64,000 nucleotides of DNA, taken from positions 1,116,001-1,180,000 of the forward strand of contig NZ_CP032630.1 of NCBI RefSeq assembly GCF_003627075.1, read 5' to 3'. The notes beneath the pieces are model-generated. The model did no database searches and was not told the DNA's origin. It saw only the letters and a list, made by a program, of their open reading frames with translations. The translations under genes were made by a program, and so were the position numbers. This document shows, in pieces, positions 1 to 9,642 of this stretch; the first letter of the stretch is position 1; each line of letters starts with the position of its first letter. Source of the DNA: Protaetiibacter intestinalis (lineage in GTDB: Bacteria; Actinomycetota; Actinomycetes; Actinomycetales; Microbacteriaceae).

Positions 1-658
1 TCGCGGGGTGGATGTAGAGCTGCTCGACCTGCGGCCAGGCGACCTCGCGGCGCAGGATGCCGATGGGGTCGCCGCGCGCGATCGTCATGGGTCCGATCTG
101 CACGACGCCGCGCCTGCGGGCGCCGATCGTGAGGGGCTCGACGTGCACCGCGCGACCGAGCAGCAGCGGCACCCGCACCTCGACGAGGCCGTCGCCCACC
201 GGCACGTCGACCACGCACGGCAGGCTCAGCCGGTGCGAGGTGTTGGTGAGGTGCAGGGCGGCGTGCGCGTCGGTGCCGGCGACGACGCGGTCGCGCTCCA
301 GCACGAGCCGCATGTCGATGTCGGTGCCGCCGATCAGGAAGACGAGGCTCATGAGCACGAGCAGCGCCGCCACGATCGCGACGACCGCCGCCTCCGTCCA
401 GCCGAGCGCGAACGCCGCGGGGATCGCGAGCACGAGCACCGCGAGCAGGAACCAGCCGAGCGGCTCCACCGTCTCGCGCAGCCAGCCGGCGACCGCCCGC
501 ACGAGGCGCGAGGCACGCCCCGACACCCGGCGCGTCCAGGCGTAGCCCGCCTCGACGACGCCCGTGCGCCCCGTGCCGGTGCGCGTGATCGTCTCGCCGC
601 GGCTGCGGGTCCACGACCCGGACCGCGAGCGGCTGGTGGTCTCGGAGTGGTCGCTCAC
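1..658 (-). CDS. DUF58 domain protein (partial, runs off left edge)
   Basis: The frame opens with a GTG that overlaps the MoxR stop codon (GTGA), so the two genes are translationally coupled. About 219 residues are visible. A basic N-terminal stretch is followed by two closely spaced hydrophobic segments at about residues 62-105, and then a soluble region of beta-rich sequence. This matches the start of DUF58 proteins, which normally sit directly after a MoxR ATPase and carry a von Willebrand-like fold in the part missing here. The MoxR/DUF58 pair is thought to act as a chaperone-like module for membrane or secreted complexes. Its link to the neighbouring secretion locus is inferred from position only. 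Confidence 0.8.
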   Translation of the reverse strand, partial: MSDHSETTSRSRSGSWTRSRGETITRTGTGRTGVVEAGYAWTRRVSGRASRLVRAVAGWLRETVEPLGWFLLAVLVLAIPAAFALGWTEAAVVAIVAALLVLMSLVFLIGGTDIDMRLVLERDRVVAGTDAHAALHLTNTSHRLSLPCVVDVPVGDGLVEVRVPLLLGRAVHVEPLTIGARRRGVVQIGPMTIARGDPIGILRREVAWPQVEQLYIHPA

Positions 659-1620
659 GCCGTGCCGTTCTCCTTGGGTGCGGGCACGTCGACGAGGATC
701 TTGCCGACGACCTGCTCGGCGGTGACCCCGTCGAACTCCGCCTCCGGGTCGAGGATGATGCGGTGCGCGAGCGCCGGGATGGCGACGCGGGCCACGTCGT
801 CCGGCAGCAGGTAGGTGCGCCCCCGGCTGACCGCCCAGGTGAGCGCGAGCTTGGTGAACGACAGCGCGCCGCGCACGCTCACCCCGAGCCGCACCTCGGA
901 GGCGAGGCGGGTCTGGTTGACGATCCGCATGAGGTAGTCGATGACGAGCGGGTTGGCGTAGACGCCGCGCGCGAGATCCGTCATCGTGACGATCGTCTCG
1001 AGCTCGACGATGCCCTGCACCGCGGTCTTGCCCGCCGCGACGCCCGTGAGGATGCGGGTCATGGCCGCGTCGTCGGGGTAGCCGACCGAGGTCTTGATCA
1101 TGAAGCGGTCGAGCTGCGCCTCCGGCAGCCGGTAGGTGCCCGCCTGCTCGACGGGGTTCTGGGTCGCGATCACGAGGAACGGGGTGCCCACCGGGCGCGT
1201 CACGCCGTCGGTCGTGACGTTGCCCTCCTCCATGACCTCGAGCAGCGCCGACTGGGTCTTGGGGCTCGCGCGGTTGATCTCGTCGGCGAGCACGACGTTG
1301 GCGAACACGGGCCCCGAGTGGAACTCGAACACACCCTTCTTCTGGTCGAAGACGGTGATGCCGGTGACGTCACCCGGCAGCAGGTCGGGGGTGAACTGGA
1401 TGCGGCTCGAGGTGCCCTTGATCGACTGGGCGAGCGCCCGCGCGAGCGCCGTCTTGCCCGTGCCCGGCACATCCTCGAGCAGCACGTGCCCCTCGCTGAT
1501 CGCCGTCGCGAGCACGAGCTCGATGACGTTGCGCTTGCCGAGGATCGCCTGCTCGACGTTGGCCGCGATGAGGCCGAAGGCCTCGGTGAACCAGTCGGCC
1601 TGCTGCTGGGTGATGGTCAT
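655..1620 (-). CDS. MoxR family AAA+ ATPase
   Basis: This 321-residue protein has a Walker A GTGKT at residues 53-57 and a Walker B/sensor region reading ADEINRASPKTQ, the usual MoxR signature. Length is typical for the family. MoxR ATPases are AAA+ chaperones that work with DUF58 or VWA-domain partners, here the gene that starts inside its stop codon. It follows the giant Ig-like protein by 15 bases on the same strand, so kinase, Ig-like protein, MoxR and DUF58 probably form one transcript diverging from the secretion genes. The specific client is unknown. Confidence 0.93.
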   Translation of the reverse strand: MTITQQQADWFTEAFGLIAANVEQAILGKRNVIELVLATAISEGHVLLEDVPGTGKTALARALAQSIKGTSSRIQFTPDLLPGDVTGITVFDQKKGVFEFHSGPVFANVVLADEINRASPKTQSALLEVMEEGNVTTDGVTRPVGTPFLVIATQNPVEQAGTYRLPEAQLDRFMIKTSVGYPDDAAMTRILTGVAAGKTAVQGIVELETIVTMTDLARGVYANPLVIDYLMRIVNQTRLASEVRLGVSVRGALSFTKLALTWAVSRGRTYLLPDDVARVAIPALAHRIILDPEAEFDGVTAEQVVGKILVDVPAPKENGTA

Positions 1621-1635
1621 GGTGGTCCTTTCGGG

Positions 1636-4600
1636 TCACGAGGTGCAGGTCACGATGAGGCCGTCGATGGACGAGAAGGTGCCGTAGGCCGCCACCTGGA
1701 ACGACCACGTGTACTTGAAGGTGAGGGGGTCGAAGAGGACGAGGGTCGTGTACACCACGATCTGCCCCGTCGCCGAGGAACTCACCGTCGGGACGGGGGT
1801 GGTCGTCGGGCACAGGCCCGAGTAGAAGGTGATGTCGAACGGCGCGCCGAACTTCGCGGGTGTGATCGCGGCCTGCGGGCCGCACTGGGTCGGATCGGTC
1901 TGGAGGCAGTAGGCAACGGCGTAGGTCGAGTACTTCGACTTGTCGATCTGGAACGACGGGCCGGGAGTGCCGTCACGGTAGTAGACGATCGTGAAGTCGG
2001 TGGGCGCGGGCGCGATGACGGGTGCCGTGTCCAGCGAGTCCCACGCCATGTACCCGCCGAGCGCGGGGCTGCCGTCCACCGTGTAGCTGAGCGTGCCGGT
2101 GGGGGCGGGCGGCGGGACGTAGCTGATCTTGTCCACGACATCCGACCGCATGACGCCGAAGCCGAAGGTCGCGCACACGAAGAAGTGGTAGTCGGTGAAC
2201 TTCTTGAGTCCGGTGAAGTGGCCGTCGTCGTTGCTGCGGTCGTCGCCGCCGTTCGGGCCCGTGACGTGTCCGTGCGAGTCGAGCGAGCAACCGCCGTCGC
2301 CCGTCGTCGCGAAGAACCGCTGTTCGCGCGGCCTCGACGAGCCGTTGGCATCCGGATCCGCGATCGTCACCGTCGCGGTCGTCGAACTCGTGATGGTCAC
2401 GGCCGGGCCCGAGGGGTAGATGGGCAGACCGGCGGGCGTCACGGTGACCGACTTCGAGGAGCCCTCGCCGCCGCTGCCGGTGGGCGGCTCGAACTTGCTC
2501 ACCGGGATGACGGTGACCGAGACGGGCGCGCCGGCCGGCAGCGTGATCGTCGCCGTCGTCGTCGCCCCGGAACGCGGCACGGTCGTGTGGGTGTTGTCGA
2601 TGCGGAAGGAGAGCGCGTCGTCGCCGGCCTTGATCTTCAGCTGGACGACGCCCTCGGTCGCCGAGGTCTTCTCGCCGTCGTACACGGGCTCGGCCGTGAG
2701 CTGGTCGATCTTGGGCGCCGCGTAGGCCCACGTCGTGTGCACCGTCGTGCCCGCCGACTCGCCGACGGTGTTGACGGCGCGGGCGCTGTAGCCGTGCGGC
2801 TGCCCGTTCTGCAGTCCGTTCATCGTGCAGCGGTACGCGGCGGGGCCCGCGGGCGTGCACACGGTGGCGACCTTCGCGTTGCCCTCGTAGAGCGCGACCG
2901 CGGTGAGCGCCGGGTGGGCGGATGCGGCGTCGCCGAGCGCGACCTCGACGGTCACGCTCGTGGCCGTGTAGGCGACCGTCGTGACGGTCTGCGGGGTGGC
3001 GGGGTAGCCCTGCAGGTCGAGGGTGAGCTCGCCCGTCCCGGGGCGGCCCTGCGCATCCTTCACGGTGAAGACGGCCGTGCAGCTGCCCCCGAGGGGCTTC
3101 GGTCCGGGCGGCCAGTTCGCCGTGATCTGGTCACCGGATGCCGTGAAGCTCGCGACCGCGCAGTCCGGTGCCGACACGCCCGTGAGCGTGAGCCCGGCGC
3201 CCGTGCTGCCGGCGAAGGGGTCGTACTCGCCGGCACCCGGCACGCCGATGACCTTCGTCGTGCAGGCGCCGCCCGTGACGCTGCACTGGGTGCTCAGCAC
3301 GGCGCCCTTCGGGCTGTCGGGCGCGGCGATGCCGACGACGGCCGTGATGGTCGCGGTCAGCACGTCCTGCCCGACGAGCGAGACGACGAAGGCGACCCGG
3401 GTGCCGGGCGGCGCGTCCGCCCGCGCCTCGATCGTGACGTTGCGGCCCGACTGGGTCAGCACGAACGCGGAGCCGCCCGAGGTCACCTTGTACTGCAGCG
3501 CCGCGGCATCTCCGACCCGGCCGCCCTCCCAGGTGGTGAGGTTCTCGTACAGGTCGATGCTCTCGCTCTCGCCCGGCGCGATCGTGCGGGTGATCGAGTT
3601 GAGGAGCGGCTGCGGGTCGCCCGGCGCGATGAGGATCGGCACCGCGACGACGCTCCACGCCGACTGCCCGGCGACGCGCACGTACACGGCGCAGGTGTCG
3701 GTCCACGGTGCGTCGCGGCCGGCCCGATAGCTCGCGTGCGTCGCGTCCACCCGCGTGCACGAGGAGCCGGGCCGCTGCACGGGGAAGTCGCCCTCGCGCA
3801 GCTCGATCTGATCGGCGGGGTCGATGCGCAGCGCGGTCGGCACGTCGAAGCTGCGCTCGTCCTCCTCGTCCACCTGCACGGGGTCGACGCCCGGCGCGAG
3901 CTCGACGCGCATGTCGTCGAACGCCGGGATGCGCAGGAAGCCGTAGGCGACGACCGGCTGCCCCTCCGGGTCGGTGCCGTCGAGCCGGAACGGCACGAGG
4001 TCGCCGCCCGCGGGCGCACGCCCCGAGATCGACCATCCGTTCACCGTGTACTCGTCGTCCTCGTCCCAGAGCGACAGGGTGAGACCGGAGGGATCGCCCG
4101 TCGCCCAGGTGACCTTGCCGCTCACGACGTCGATGCCGCGGGCGAGCTGGTTGCGGGTCGTGAGGTCGACGACGGTGTCCGCGACGACGGGACGGTCGGG
4201 CGGCGCGCCCTCCGACACCGTCACGACGATGAGCCCCTGCGCCGTGCTCGAGGTCGCCGAGGACTGCACGGTGTAGATGTACGAGTGGGTGCCGACGACG
4301 TCCCCGGCGAGCAGTGACACGACGCCGTCCTCGAGCGAGGTGTCGGAGCCGATGAGACCCTCGAGCCGCGCGTACTCGATGCCGTCGCCCGTCGTGGGCG
4401 CGTTCGGCACGAGGTCGACGAGGCTCAGCGCGCCCTGCGCGGGGTCGCGGTCGTTGAGCAGCGGCAGCACCGTGAGCGGCGTCGTCGAGCCGACCCGCAC
4501 CCGCAGGTGCTCGCTGAAGGTCACCGGGGTCACATCCGCCACGTCCTCGTCGAGCACCCCCACCTGCACGGTGCCCGTGGCGGTCTGCCCCTCGCTGTCG

Positions 4601-7563
4601 CGCACCGTGTAGCCGAACTCGACCTGCCCGTCGCGCACCCCGGCGGCGGGGGCGCGGTAGACGATGGATGCGCCGGACGCGGCGACCGTCGCGACGCCCT
4701 GCCCGCCCCCGGGCTGCGCGACGTCGACGAGCGTCACGACGTCGCCGTCCGGGTCGATCCCGTAGCGGTCCACGGGGATGTCGACCGTGCCGCCCGCGAG
4801 CACGCGCGCCACGAGCAGGCGCGGCTCGGGCGCCTTGTTCTGACCCTCGGCGAGCACCGTCACGTCGAGTCGGGCGGTCGCGAGGGTTCCGGGCGAGGAC
4901 TCGAGGTAGCTGCTGTAGCTCACGGTGTAGACGCCGGGCTCGTCCGGGGCGAGGTACCGGACGGTGCTGCCGGCGGCGAAGACGAGCTCCCCCGGCGTGC
5001 CCGATCCGGTCACGTCCGGGTAGAGGGCGAGCCGCTCGCCGCGCGGACCGATGTCGTTGGCCAGCACGGGCACGTCGATGAGGGCGCCCGCGCGCACCGT
5101 GACGGCGTCGTCGACGGCGATCGGGGCGACGTCGTGCGCGGGCGCCACGAGGAAGACGGTCAGCGTGCCCTCCGCGAAGGCACCCGCCCCGTCGGTGACC
5201 TGGTAGCGGATCGTGCCGATCGGCCCCGGCTGCCCGTCCTGCGTCGACCCGCGGACGCGCACGTAGCTCTGGCCGACGACGCCCGCCGTGAGCTCGGGGG
5301 TGTCGGACTCGGCCGTCGCCACGATGAGCACGCGGCCGCTCGTGTTCTGCACGGCGTCGAGCACGCCCACCGTGGCATCCTCGCCCGCCCGCACGAACGC
5401 CGTCAGCGGCGGCACCGCGAGCGGCAGCGCACCGGGGATCGCCGTGAACCGCAGCACGGCGCTGCGCTCGGCGAGCGTGCCGGTGTCCTGCACCGTGACC
5501 GACACCGCGTACTCGCCCTCGGCGCTCGCCTCGACGCTCACCGTGCCGTCGGCCGTGTTGGCCTCGAGCGCGAGGCCGCCGGCGCGCGTCGAGGAGTCGG
5601 CGGCGTCGAGCAGCCGGTACGACCCCGAGCCGCCGCTCACCAGGCTCACGACGTCAACGACCGTGCGGGAACCCACCCGCGCGATATATGCCCCCGGACG
5701 CATGCTGAGCGTCGGGGCCGAGCTCACCGAGAGCTCGAGATCCTTCTCGGCCGTCGCGCCGCGTGCATCCATCACGACGACCGTGACGGTCACGAGCTGG
5801 GCGCCCGCGTTCGGGTCGGTGTGGCGGATCGCGAGGCGGCCGTCCGCGGTGGGCATCGCGCTCACCGGGGCGGTGGGGTCGGCCACCCGCACGTCGGAGA
5901 GCACGAAGGGGTCGCCCTCGGGATCGACCCAGCCGTCGAGCACGGGCACCGTGATCGTGCCGCCCGCCGCGAGCTGCGGCGTCGGCCAGTCCTGGGTGCA
6001 GTGCGCCACACCGCACCACACGGGTGCCGACTGGGCGTCGTCGGCGACGACCGTCAGCGTCACCGTGGTCGGCGGCGAGACGGCGAGACCGTCGGTCACC
6101 GCGTAGCCGAAGGTCGTGCTGCCCGCCGTCGCGCGCACCCGGATGGCGAGCGCCTGCCCGCCGCTCGTGAGCACGAGGTCGCCGAAGGAGGGGTCGGCGA
6201 GCCCTGCCGCGAGGGAGTCGGCCGAGATCGACAGCACATCCGACCGGTTCGGGTCGTGGTCGTTGAACAGCACGGGCAGCGCGACGAGCGCGCCCGCGCG
6301 CACCCCGAAGGAGTCGGGCTCGGCGGTCGGCGGCAGCTGCTCGGAGGCGTCGTCGACCGTCACCTCCCCCTCGGAGACGTCGCTCACCTCGTCGTCGGCC
6401 CAGGCCACCGTGGGGATGAGCTCGCCCGAGGGCACGAGCCAGACGAGCCCCGAGCTCGTCTCGTTGAGCACCATCCGGTCGCCGTTGCCGCGCAGCACCG
6501 GCTGCAGGGTGACGACCGCGTCGAGCGCGTCGGCCTCGGTCTCGAGGCGGATCGACTCCCCGGTGTCGGAGGACCACAGGGTGCCCGTGTCGGTCGAGAG
6601 CCACGCCGCGTAGACGACCCCGTCGAGCTCGGCCGGCGCCGCGGGCACCCCGGAGGCCTCGACGCGCCGGTCGGCCGCGCCCGAGTCGAGGTCGACCGCC
6701 ACGAGGCCCTGGTCGTCGGCGACGAACACCGTCGAGCCCGTCCCGCTCGAGGCCTGCAGGAGGGCCGAGCCGTCGACGTCGACGGTGATCGGGGCGTCGC
6801 GACCCTGCACCCAGAGCTGCCCCGAGTCCGGCGCGAACAGCACCCAGCGCCCGCCGACGAGCGCCATCGCCAGGCCGTCGTCGTCCGCGGGAGCCTCCGG
6901 CACCGTCGCCGCGTCGCCCGCGAACGCGCCCGAGCGGCCGTCCCAGCGGCGCACGGCCCCCTCCTCCGCGGAGTACAGCACGACGTCGCCCGCCTCGTCG
7001 ATCGCCCCGGCATCCGCCGCGTACACCGGCCGGGTCTCGCCCTCCTCGAGCTGGAGGTCGGCGTAGGGGTCGAGCACGCGGAACGCCACCGCCGCACCCG
7101 GGTCGGCGAGCTCCGAGAGGTAGGCGGGGCCCCCTCCGGTGAGGGCGAGCAGCTGCGACCCGCCCGCGAGCACCGCGGTCGTCCCGGACGGCGTGGGCTG
7201 GGCGCGGGCGACCGGGTCGTTCCCCGAGGCGCCGCCCTCGTCGACCACGAGGTCGGCGGGCGAGGCCGGGTCGATCGACCAGTACTGGCGGTTGCCCTGC
7301 CCGAACACGAGCCCCGCGGGGCCGGACTGCACGAGCCCGCTCGGGTCGTCGACCTTGCGGATGGTGTCAAGCTCGCCCAGCTCGGTGTCGAGTCGCGCGT
7401 ACTCGCCGGCGGCACGCGTGACCCACACCGAGGTCTCGACGTGCGGCACCTCGCGCGAGTCGTAGCCGGGCGCCGCGATCGCGAACCCCGCCACGACGCC
7501 CACGACCGCCAGCCCGGCGACGACGGGCACCCCCGGATGACGCAGCAGCCGGGGCGCGGGCAT
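1636..7563 (-). CDS. Giant membrane-anchored propeller/Ig-like/FN3 repeat protein
   Basis: This 1975-residue protein starts 1 base after the kinase stop. A short basic N-terminus and one hydrophobic segment (about residues 12-31) form a signal anchor. Residues about 40-400 contain repeated short beta blades like a WD/PQQ-type propeller. From about residue 410 there are repeats of the cadherin/Ig-like kind with motifs such as FNDHDPN, ANDIGPRG and LNDRDPAQG, about 100 residues apart. The C-terminal third has fibronectin-III-like repeats and paired cysteines. Proteins of this form sit beside EccC/EccD loci in Microbacteriaceae. A role as an extracellular scaffold of the secretion apparatus is inferred from synteny. 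No catalytic motif is seen. Confidence 0.8.
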   Translation of the reverse strand: MPAPRLLRHPGVPVVAGLAVVGVVAGFAIAAPGYDSREVPHVETSVWVTRAAGEYARLDTELGELDTIRKVDDPSGLVQSGPAGLVFGQGNRQYWSIDPASPADLVVDEGGASGNDPVARAQPTPSGTTAVLAGGSQLLALTGGGPAYLSELADPGAAVAFRVLDPYADLQLEEGETRPVYAADAGAIDEAGDVVLYSAEEGAVRRWDGRSGAFAGDAATVPEAPADDDGLAMALVGGRWVLFAPDSGQLWVQGRDAPITVDVDGSALLQASSGTGSTVFVADDQGLVAVDLDSGAADRRVEASGVPAAPAELDGVVYAAWLSTDTGTLWSSDTGESIRLETEADALDAVVTLQPVLRGNGDRMVLNETSSGLVWLVPSGELIPTVAWADDEVSDVSEGEVTVDDASEQLPPTAEPDSFGVRAGALVALPVLFNDHDPNRSDVLSISADSLAAGLADPSFGDLVLTSGGQALAIRVRATAGSTTFGYAVTDGLAVSPPTTVTLTVVADDAQSAPVWCGVAHCTQDWPTPQLAAGGTITVPVLDGWVDPEGDPFVLSDVRVADPTAPVSAMPTADGRLAIRHTDPNAGAQLVTVTVVVMDARGATAEKDLELSVSSAPTLSMRPGAYIARVGSRTVVDVVSLVSGGSGSYRLLDAADSSTRAGGLALEANTADGTVSVEASAEGEYAVSVTVQDTGTLAERSAVLRFTAIPGALPLAVPPLTAFVRAGEDATVGVLDAVQNTSGRVLIVATAESDTPELTAGVVGQSYVRVRGSTQDGQPGPIGTIRYQVTDGAGAFAEGTLTVFLVAPAHDVAPIAVDDAVTVRAGALIDVPVLANDIGPRGERLALYPDVTGSGTPGELVFAAGSTVRYLAPDEPGVYTVSYSSYLESSPGTLATARLDVTVLAEGQNKAPEPRLLVARVLAGGTVDIPVDRYGIDPDGDVVTLVDVAQPGGGQGVATVAASGASIVYRAPAAGVRDGQVEFGYTVRDSEGQTATGTVQVGVLDEDVADVTPVTFSEHLRVRVGSTTPLTVLPLLNDRDPAQGALSLVDLVPNAPTTGDGIEYARLEGLIGSDTSLEDGVVSLLAGDVVGTHSYIYTVQSSATSSTAQGLIVVTVSEGAPPDRPVVADTVVDLTTRNQLARGIDVVSGKVTWATGDPSGLTLSLWDEDDEYTVNGWSISGRAPAGGDLVPFRLDGTDPEGQPVVAYGFLRIPAFDDMRVELAPGVDPVQVDEEDERSFDVPTALRIDPADQIELREGDFPVQRPGSSCTRVDATHASYRAGRDAPWTDTCAVYVRVAGQSAWSVVAVPILIAPGDPQPLLNSITRTIAPGESESIDLYENLTTWEGGRVGDAAALQYKVTSGGSAFVLTQSGRNVTIEARADAPPGTRVAFVVSLVGQDVLTATITAVVGIAAPDSPKGAVLSTQCSVTGGACTTKVIGVPGAGEYDPFAGSTGAGLTLTGVSAPDCAVASFTASGDQITANWPPGPKPLGGSCTAVFTVKDAQGRPGTGELTLDLQGYPATPQTVTTVAYTATSVTVEVALGDAASAHPALTAVALYEGNAKVATVCTPAGPAAYRCTMNGLQNGQPHGYSARAVNTVGESAGTTVHTTWAYAAPKIDQLTAEPVYDGEKTSATEGVVQLKIKAGDDALSFRIDNTHTTVPRSGATTTATITLPAGAPVSVTVIPVSKFEPPTGSGGEGSSKSVTVTPAGLPIYPSGPAVTITSSTTATVTIADPDANGSSRPREQRFFATTGDGGCSLDSHGHVTGPNGGDDRSNDDGHFTGLKKFTDYHFFVCATFGFGVMRSDVVDKISYVPPPAPTGTLSYTVDGSPALGGYMAWDSLDTAPVIAPAPTDFTIVYYRDGTPGPSFQIDKSKYSTYAVAYCLQTDPTQCGPQAAITPAKFGAPFDITFYSGLCPTTTPVPTVSSSATGQIVVYTTLVLFDPLTFKYTWSFQVAAYGTFSSIDGLIVTCTS

Positions 7564-7564
7564 C

Positions 7565-8680
7565 TCAGATCACCCCGACCGCGAGCAGCACCGCGACGAC
7601 GGCGCCCACCAGCACGACCGCCCCCACGGCCAGCCCGACCACGAGTCCAATAGGCCGGCGAGCCGACGCCCGGCGCGTGGCGGCGTCCGGGTCTCGACCG
7701 CTCGCGGCGGCGGCGCGTGCCGCCCGACGCGAGTCGGGGTTGACGGTCGTGATGACGGGGCCGCGCGGCGCCCCGGCCGACGCCGCCGAGACGCCCGCAC
7801 CGAGCCCGCCCGCGATCTCGATGGGCGAGGGCACCTGGCCGAGCTCGTACTGCAGCCAGCGCAGCTTCTCGGCGAGCGCCGCCATCGACTCGGGACGCTT
7901 CGACGGATCCTTCGCCATCGTCGACCGCAGCAGCTCCTCGACCGCGGGCGGCACATCCGCCCGGCCGAGCTCCGTGTAGTGCGCCCGGATGATGCGCGAG
8001 ATCATCGCGTCGCGGGTGTTCTTGGTCTTGTCGTCGGAGGCGAAGGGGCTGCGCCCAGCGAGCAGCGTGTAGAGCGTCGCCCCGAGCGACCACACCTCGC
8101 TCGCGACGGTGCCGGAGGTCGAGCCGCTCACCACCTCGGGCGCGCTCCACGGCACCGACATCGCGAACGACTCGTCGCCGTCGTCGGCCGCCGAGAGCGA
8201 CGCCGCGATGCCGAAGTCGGCGAGCACGGGCGTGCCGAGGCTCGCGATGAGCACGTTCGTGGGCTTCACGTCGCGGTGCAGCACGCCCGCGCGGTGCGCC
8301 GTCTCGAGTGCGCTCGCCATCCGCACCCCCACGTCGAGCGTCTCGGCGAGCGAGGCCGGCGCCTGCTTGTAGCGCACCCCGTAGGAGTCGGGGCAGAACT
8401 CGGTCGCGAGGTACGGGCGGCCGTCGGCGGAGATGCTCGCCTGGTAGATCGTGAGGATCGACGGATGCGCCGAGAGCCGCGCCATGACGTCCGCCTCGGC
8501 GGCGAACGAGCTCAGCACCTCGGGATTCAGCGCATCCGCGAGCAGCACCTTGACCGCGACGACCCGCCGCGGCATCTCCTGCTCGTAGAGGAACACGTCG
8601 GCGAAACCGCCCGAGCCGAGCGGGCGCACGTAGCTGAACCCGGGGAGCACGGGCGGGGTCGCTGCAGAGCGTCGATTCAT
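7565..8680 (-). CDS. Transmembrane Ser/Thr protein kinase (PknB-like)
   Basis: The 371-residue protein starts at an ATG at 8680; upstream in-frame sequence does not resemble a kinase. The domain begins with the glycine loop LGSGGFADV (residues 21-29). It has the ATP lysine K44 (VAVKV), the catalytic loop HRDVKPTN (D137), DFG at 155-157 and a SAPEV activation-segment end. A proline/alanine linker leads to one transmembrane helix at about residues 342-369, ending right at the membrane. There is no extracellular PASTA domain. It is divergent from the WXG100 genes and coupled to the Ig-like gene. The FHA domain protein at 14528 is an obvious candidate phospho-threonine reader, so the kinase may control secretion (inference). 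Confidence 0.92.
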   Translation of the reverse strand: MNRRSAATPPVLPGFSYVRPLGSGGFADVFLYEQEMPRRVVAVKVLLADALNPEVLSSFAAEADVMARLSAHPSILTIYQASISADGRPYLATEFCPDSYGVRYKQAPASLAETLDVGVRMASALETAHRAGVLHRDVKPTNVLIASLGTPVLADFGIAASLSAADDGDESFAMSVPWSAPEVVSGSTSGTVASEVWSLGATLYTLLAGRSPFASDDKTKNTRDAMISRIIRAHYTELGRADVPPAVEELLRSTMAKDPSKRPESMAALAEKLRWLQYELGQVPSPIEIAGGLGAGVSAASAGAPRGPVITTVNPDSRRAARAAAASGRDPDAATRRASARRPIGLVVGLAVGAVVLVGAVVAVLLAVGVI

Positions 8681-8979
8681 GACGGCCGGAATCTCGTGGT
8701 GGTGGTGGGGGTAGCTACGGGTGACGCCGGGTGTGGCGCCGATGCTACTCCGCGCGGCGCGAGGGCGATAGCGAGCGCCTTGCTTGGAGTTCGCTGAATC
8801 CATTGCGGTGGCGGGGACCGCGGGTCTACCCTGACGGCGTCTGCTCTCGGCGATGCGGTACCACCACGAAATCCCCCTCCGCTTCCAGCCTTTCGGATCG
8901 GTATTCGGCGTGCCCGCGTTCGCAACGCACCTCCGCACCAGCACCCCCCACATCCCACCGAGCCACGAGGAATGAGCGC
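8681..8979. other. Divergent intergenic region, kinase / WXG100 genes
   Basis: About 300 bases separate the kinase start from the first WXG100 gene. It carries the only good promoter candidates for the secretion cluster (see 8803-8832) and a possible minus-strand -10 (TAGCAT, complement of 8742-8747) about 60 bases before the kinase start. A GTG/GGT-rich tract lies just before the kinase start, and no clear Shine-Dalgarno is visible there. No conserved RNA structure was recognised. Confidence 0.5.
8803..8832 (+). promoter_or_regulatory. Candidate promoter of the type VII secretion operon
   Basis: TTGCGG at 8803-8808 and TACCCT at 8827-8832 are separated by 18 bases, a plausible sigma-A-type -35/-10 pair. 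It lies about 150 bases upstream of the first WXG100 start. Called from sequence similarity only. Confidence 0.35.
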
Positions 8980-9291
8980 ATGGCCAACGTCATCTCAGCC
9001 GAAGAAGGAGCCCTGCGTCGCGGGGCCCAGGCTGTCAACACCGCGAAAGCGGGCATCGATCAAGAAGCGAAGAAGGTGCGCGGCGAGATCGACCAGCTGC
9101 GCGGCTTCTGGTCCGGCTCGGCCGCCACGGCCTTCACCGGACTCATGAACAGCTGGGACGAGAAGGCCCGCAACCTCAACGAGGTGCTCGTCACCCTCGA
9201 GGCGGCCCTGTCCGGCACCGAACGCGACCAGGCTGCCTCCGAGGAGCAGCACCAGCAGACGATCTCGGGCCTCGGCTCGCTGATGAGCTAG
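8980..9291 (+). CDS. WXG100 family (ESAT-6-like) secreted protein 1
   Basis: The ATG at 8980 follows a GAGGAA Shine-Dalgarno and gives 103 residues, the normal WXG100 length. The WSG turn motif is at residues 44-46 between two amphipathic helices, as in EsxA/EsxB, which form helical-hairpin dimers secreted by type VII systems. No clear YxxxD/E tail motif is present, unlike the next gene. The two genes are 9 bases apart and probably encode a heterodimer. The frame stays open upstream of 8980 but that part does not resemble the family. Confidence 0.92.
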   Translation: MANVISAEEGALRRGAQAVNTAKAGIDQEAKKVRGEIDQLRGFWSGSAATAFTGLMNSWDEKARNLNEVLVTLEAALSGTERDQAASEEQHQQTISGLGSLMS

Positions 9292-9300
9292 GAGAACATC

Positions 9301-9597
9301 ATGAGCATGCAGTCGATGTCGGTCGACCCGGCACAGGTATCCGCTCTCGCCGCCCAGATCCGCAACGGCGCCTCGGGCATCAAGAGCCAGCTCGACACGC
9401 TCGAGTCCGAGGTCGGCAAGCTCCGCGCATCCTGGAGCGGCGAGGCGCAGACCTCGTACGACCAGGCGCAGGCGAAGTGGACGAAGTCGCTCGGCGAGAT
9501 GCAGCAGCTGCTCGAGCAGATCGCGTCGAAGACCGACGAGATCTCGTCGCAGTACACCCAGACCGACAAGTCCGCCGCGGGACGCTTCGCCCTCTGA
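9301..9597 (+). CDS. WXG100 family secreted protein 2 with YxxxD signal
   Basis: This 98-residue protein has the WSG motif at residues 45-47. Near the C-terminus it has YTQTD (residues 85-89), matching the YxxxD/E type VII export signal that normally sits on one partner of each Esx pair. It directly follows the other WXG100 gene. The likely role is an early substrate or co-substrate recognised by the EccC ATPase encoded at 15886. Confidence 0.93.
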   Translation: MSMQSMSVDPAQVSALAAQIRNGASGIKSQLDTLESEVGKLRASWSGEAQTSYDQAQAKWTKSLGEMQQLLEQIASKTDEISSQYTQTDKSAAGRFAL

Positions 9598-9642
9598 CGG
9601 TCGAATCGCGTCGCCGCCCGTGACCGGGCGAAGGGAGGGATC

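Noticed and set aside
763..4317. Very long plus-strand open frame opposite the Ig-like gene, and similar giant frames at 4507-7653, 10452-14726 (minus) and 15169-19872 (minus)
   Set aside because: They are mirror frames of real genes in GC-rich DNA. Their translations are Arg/Ala/Gly/His-rich with no domains, while the opposite strand has clear motifs and proper start sites.
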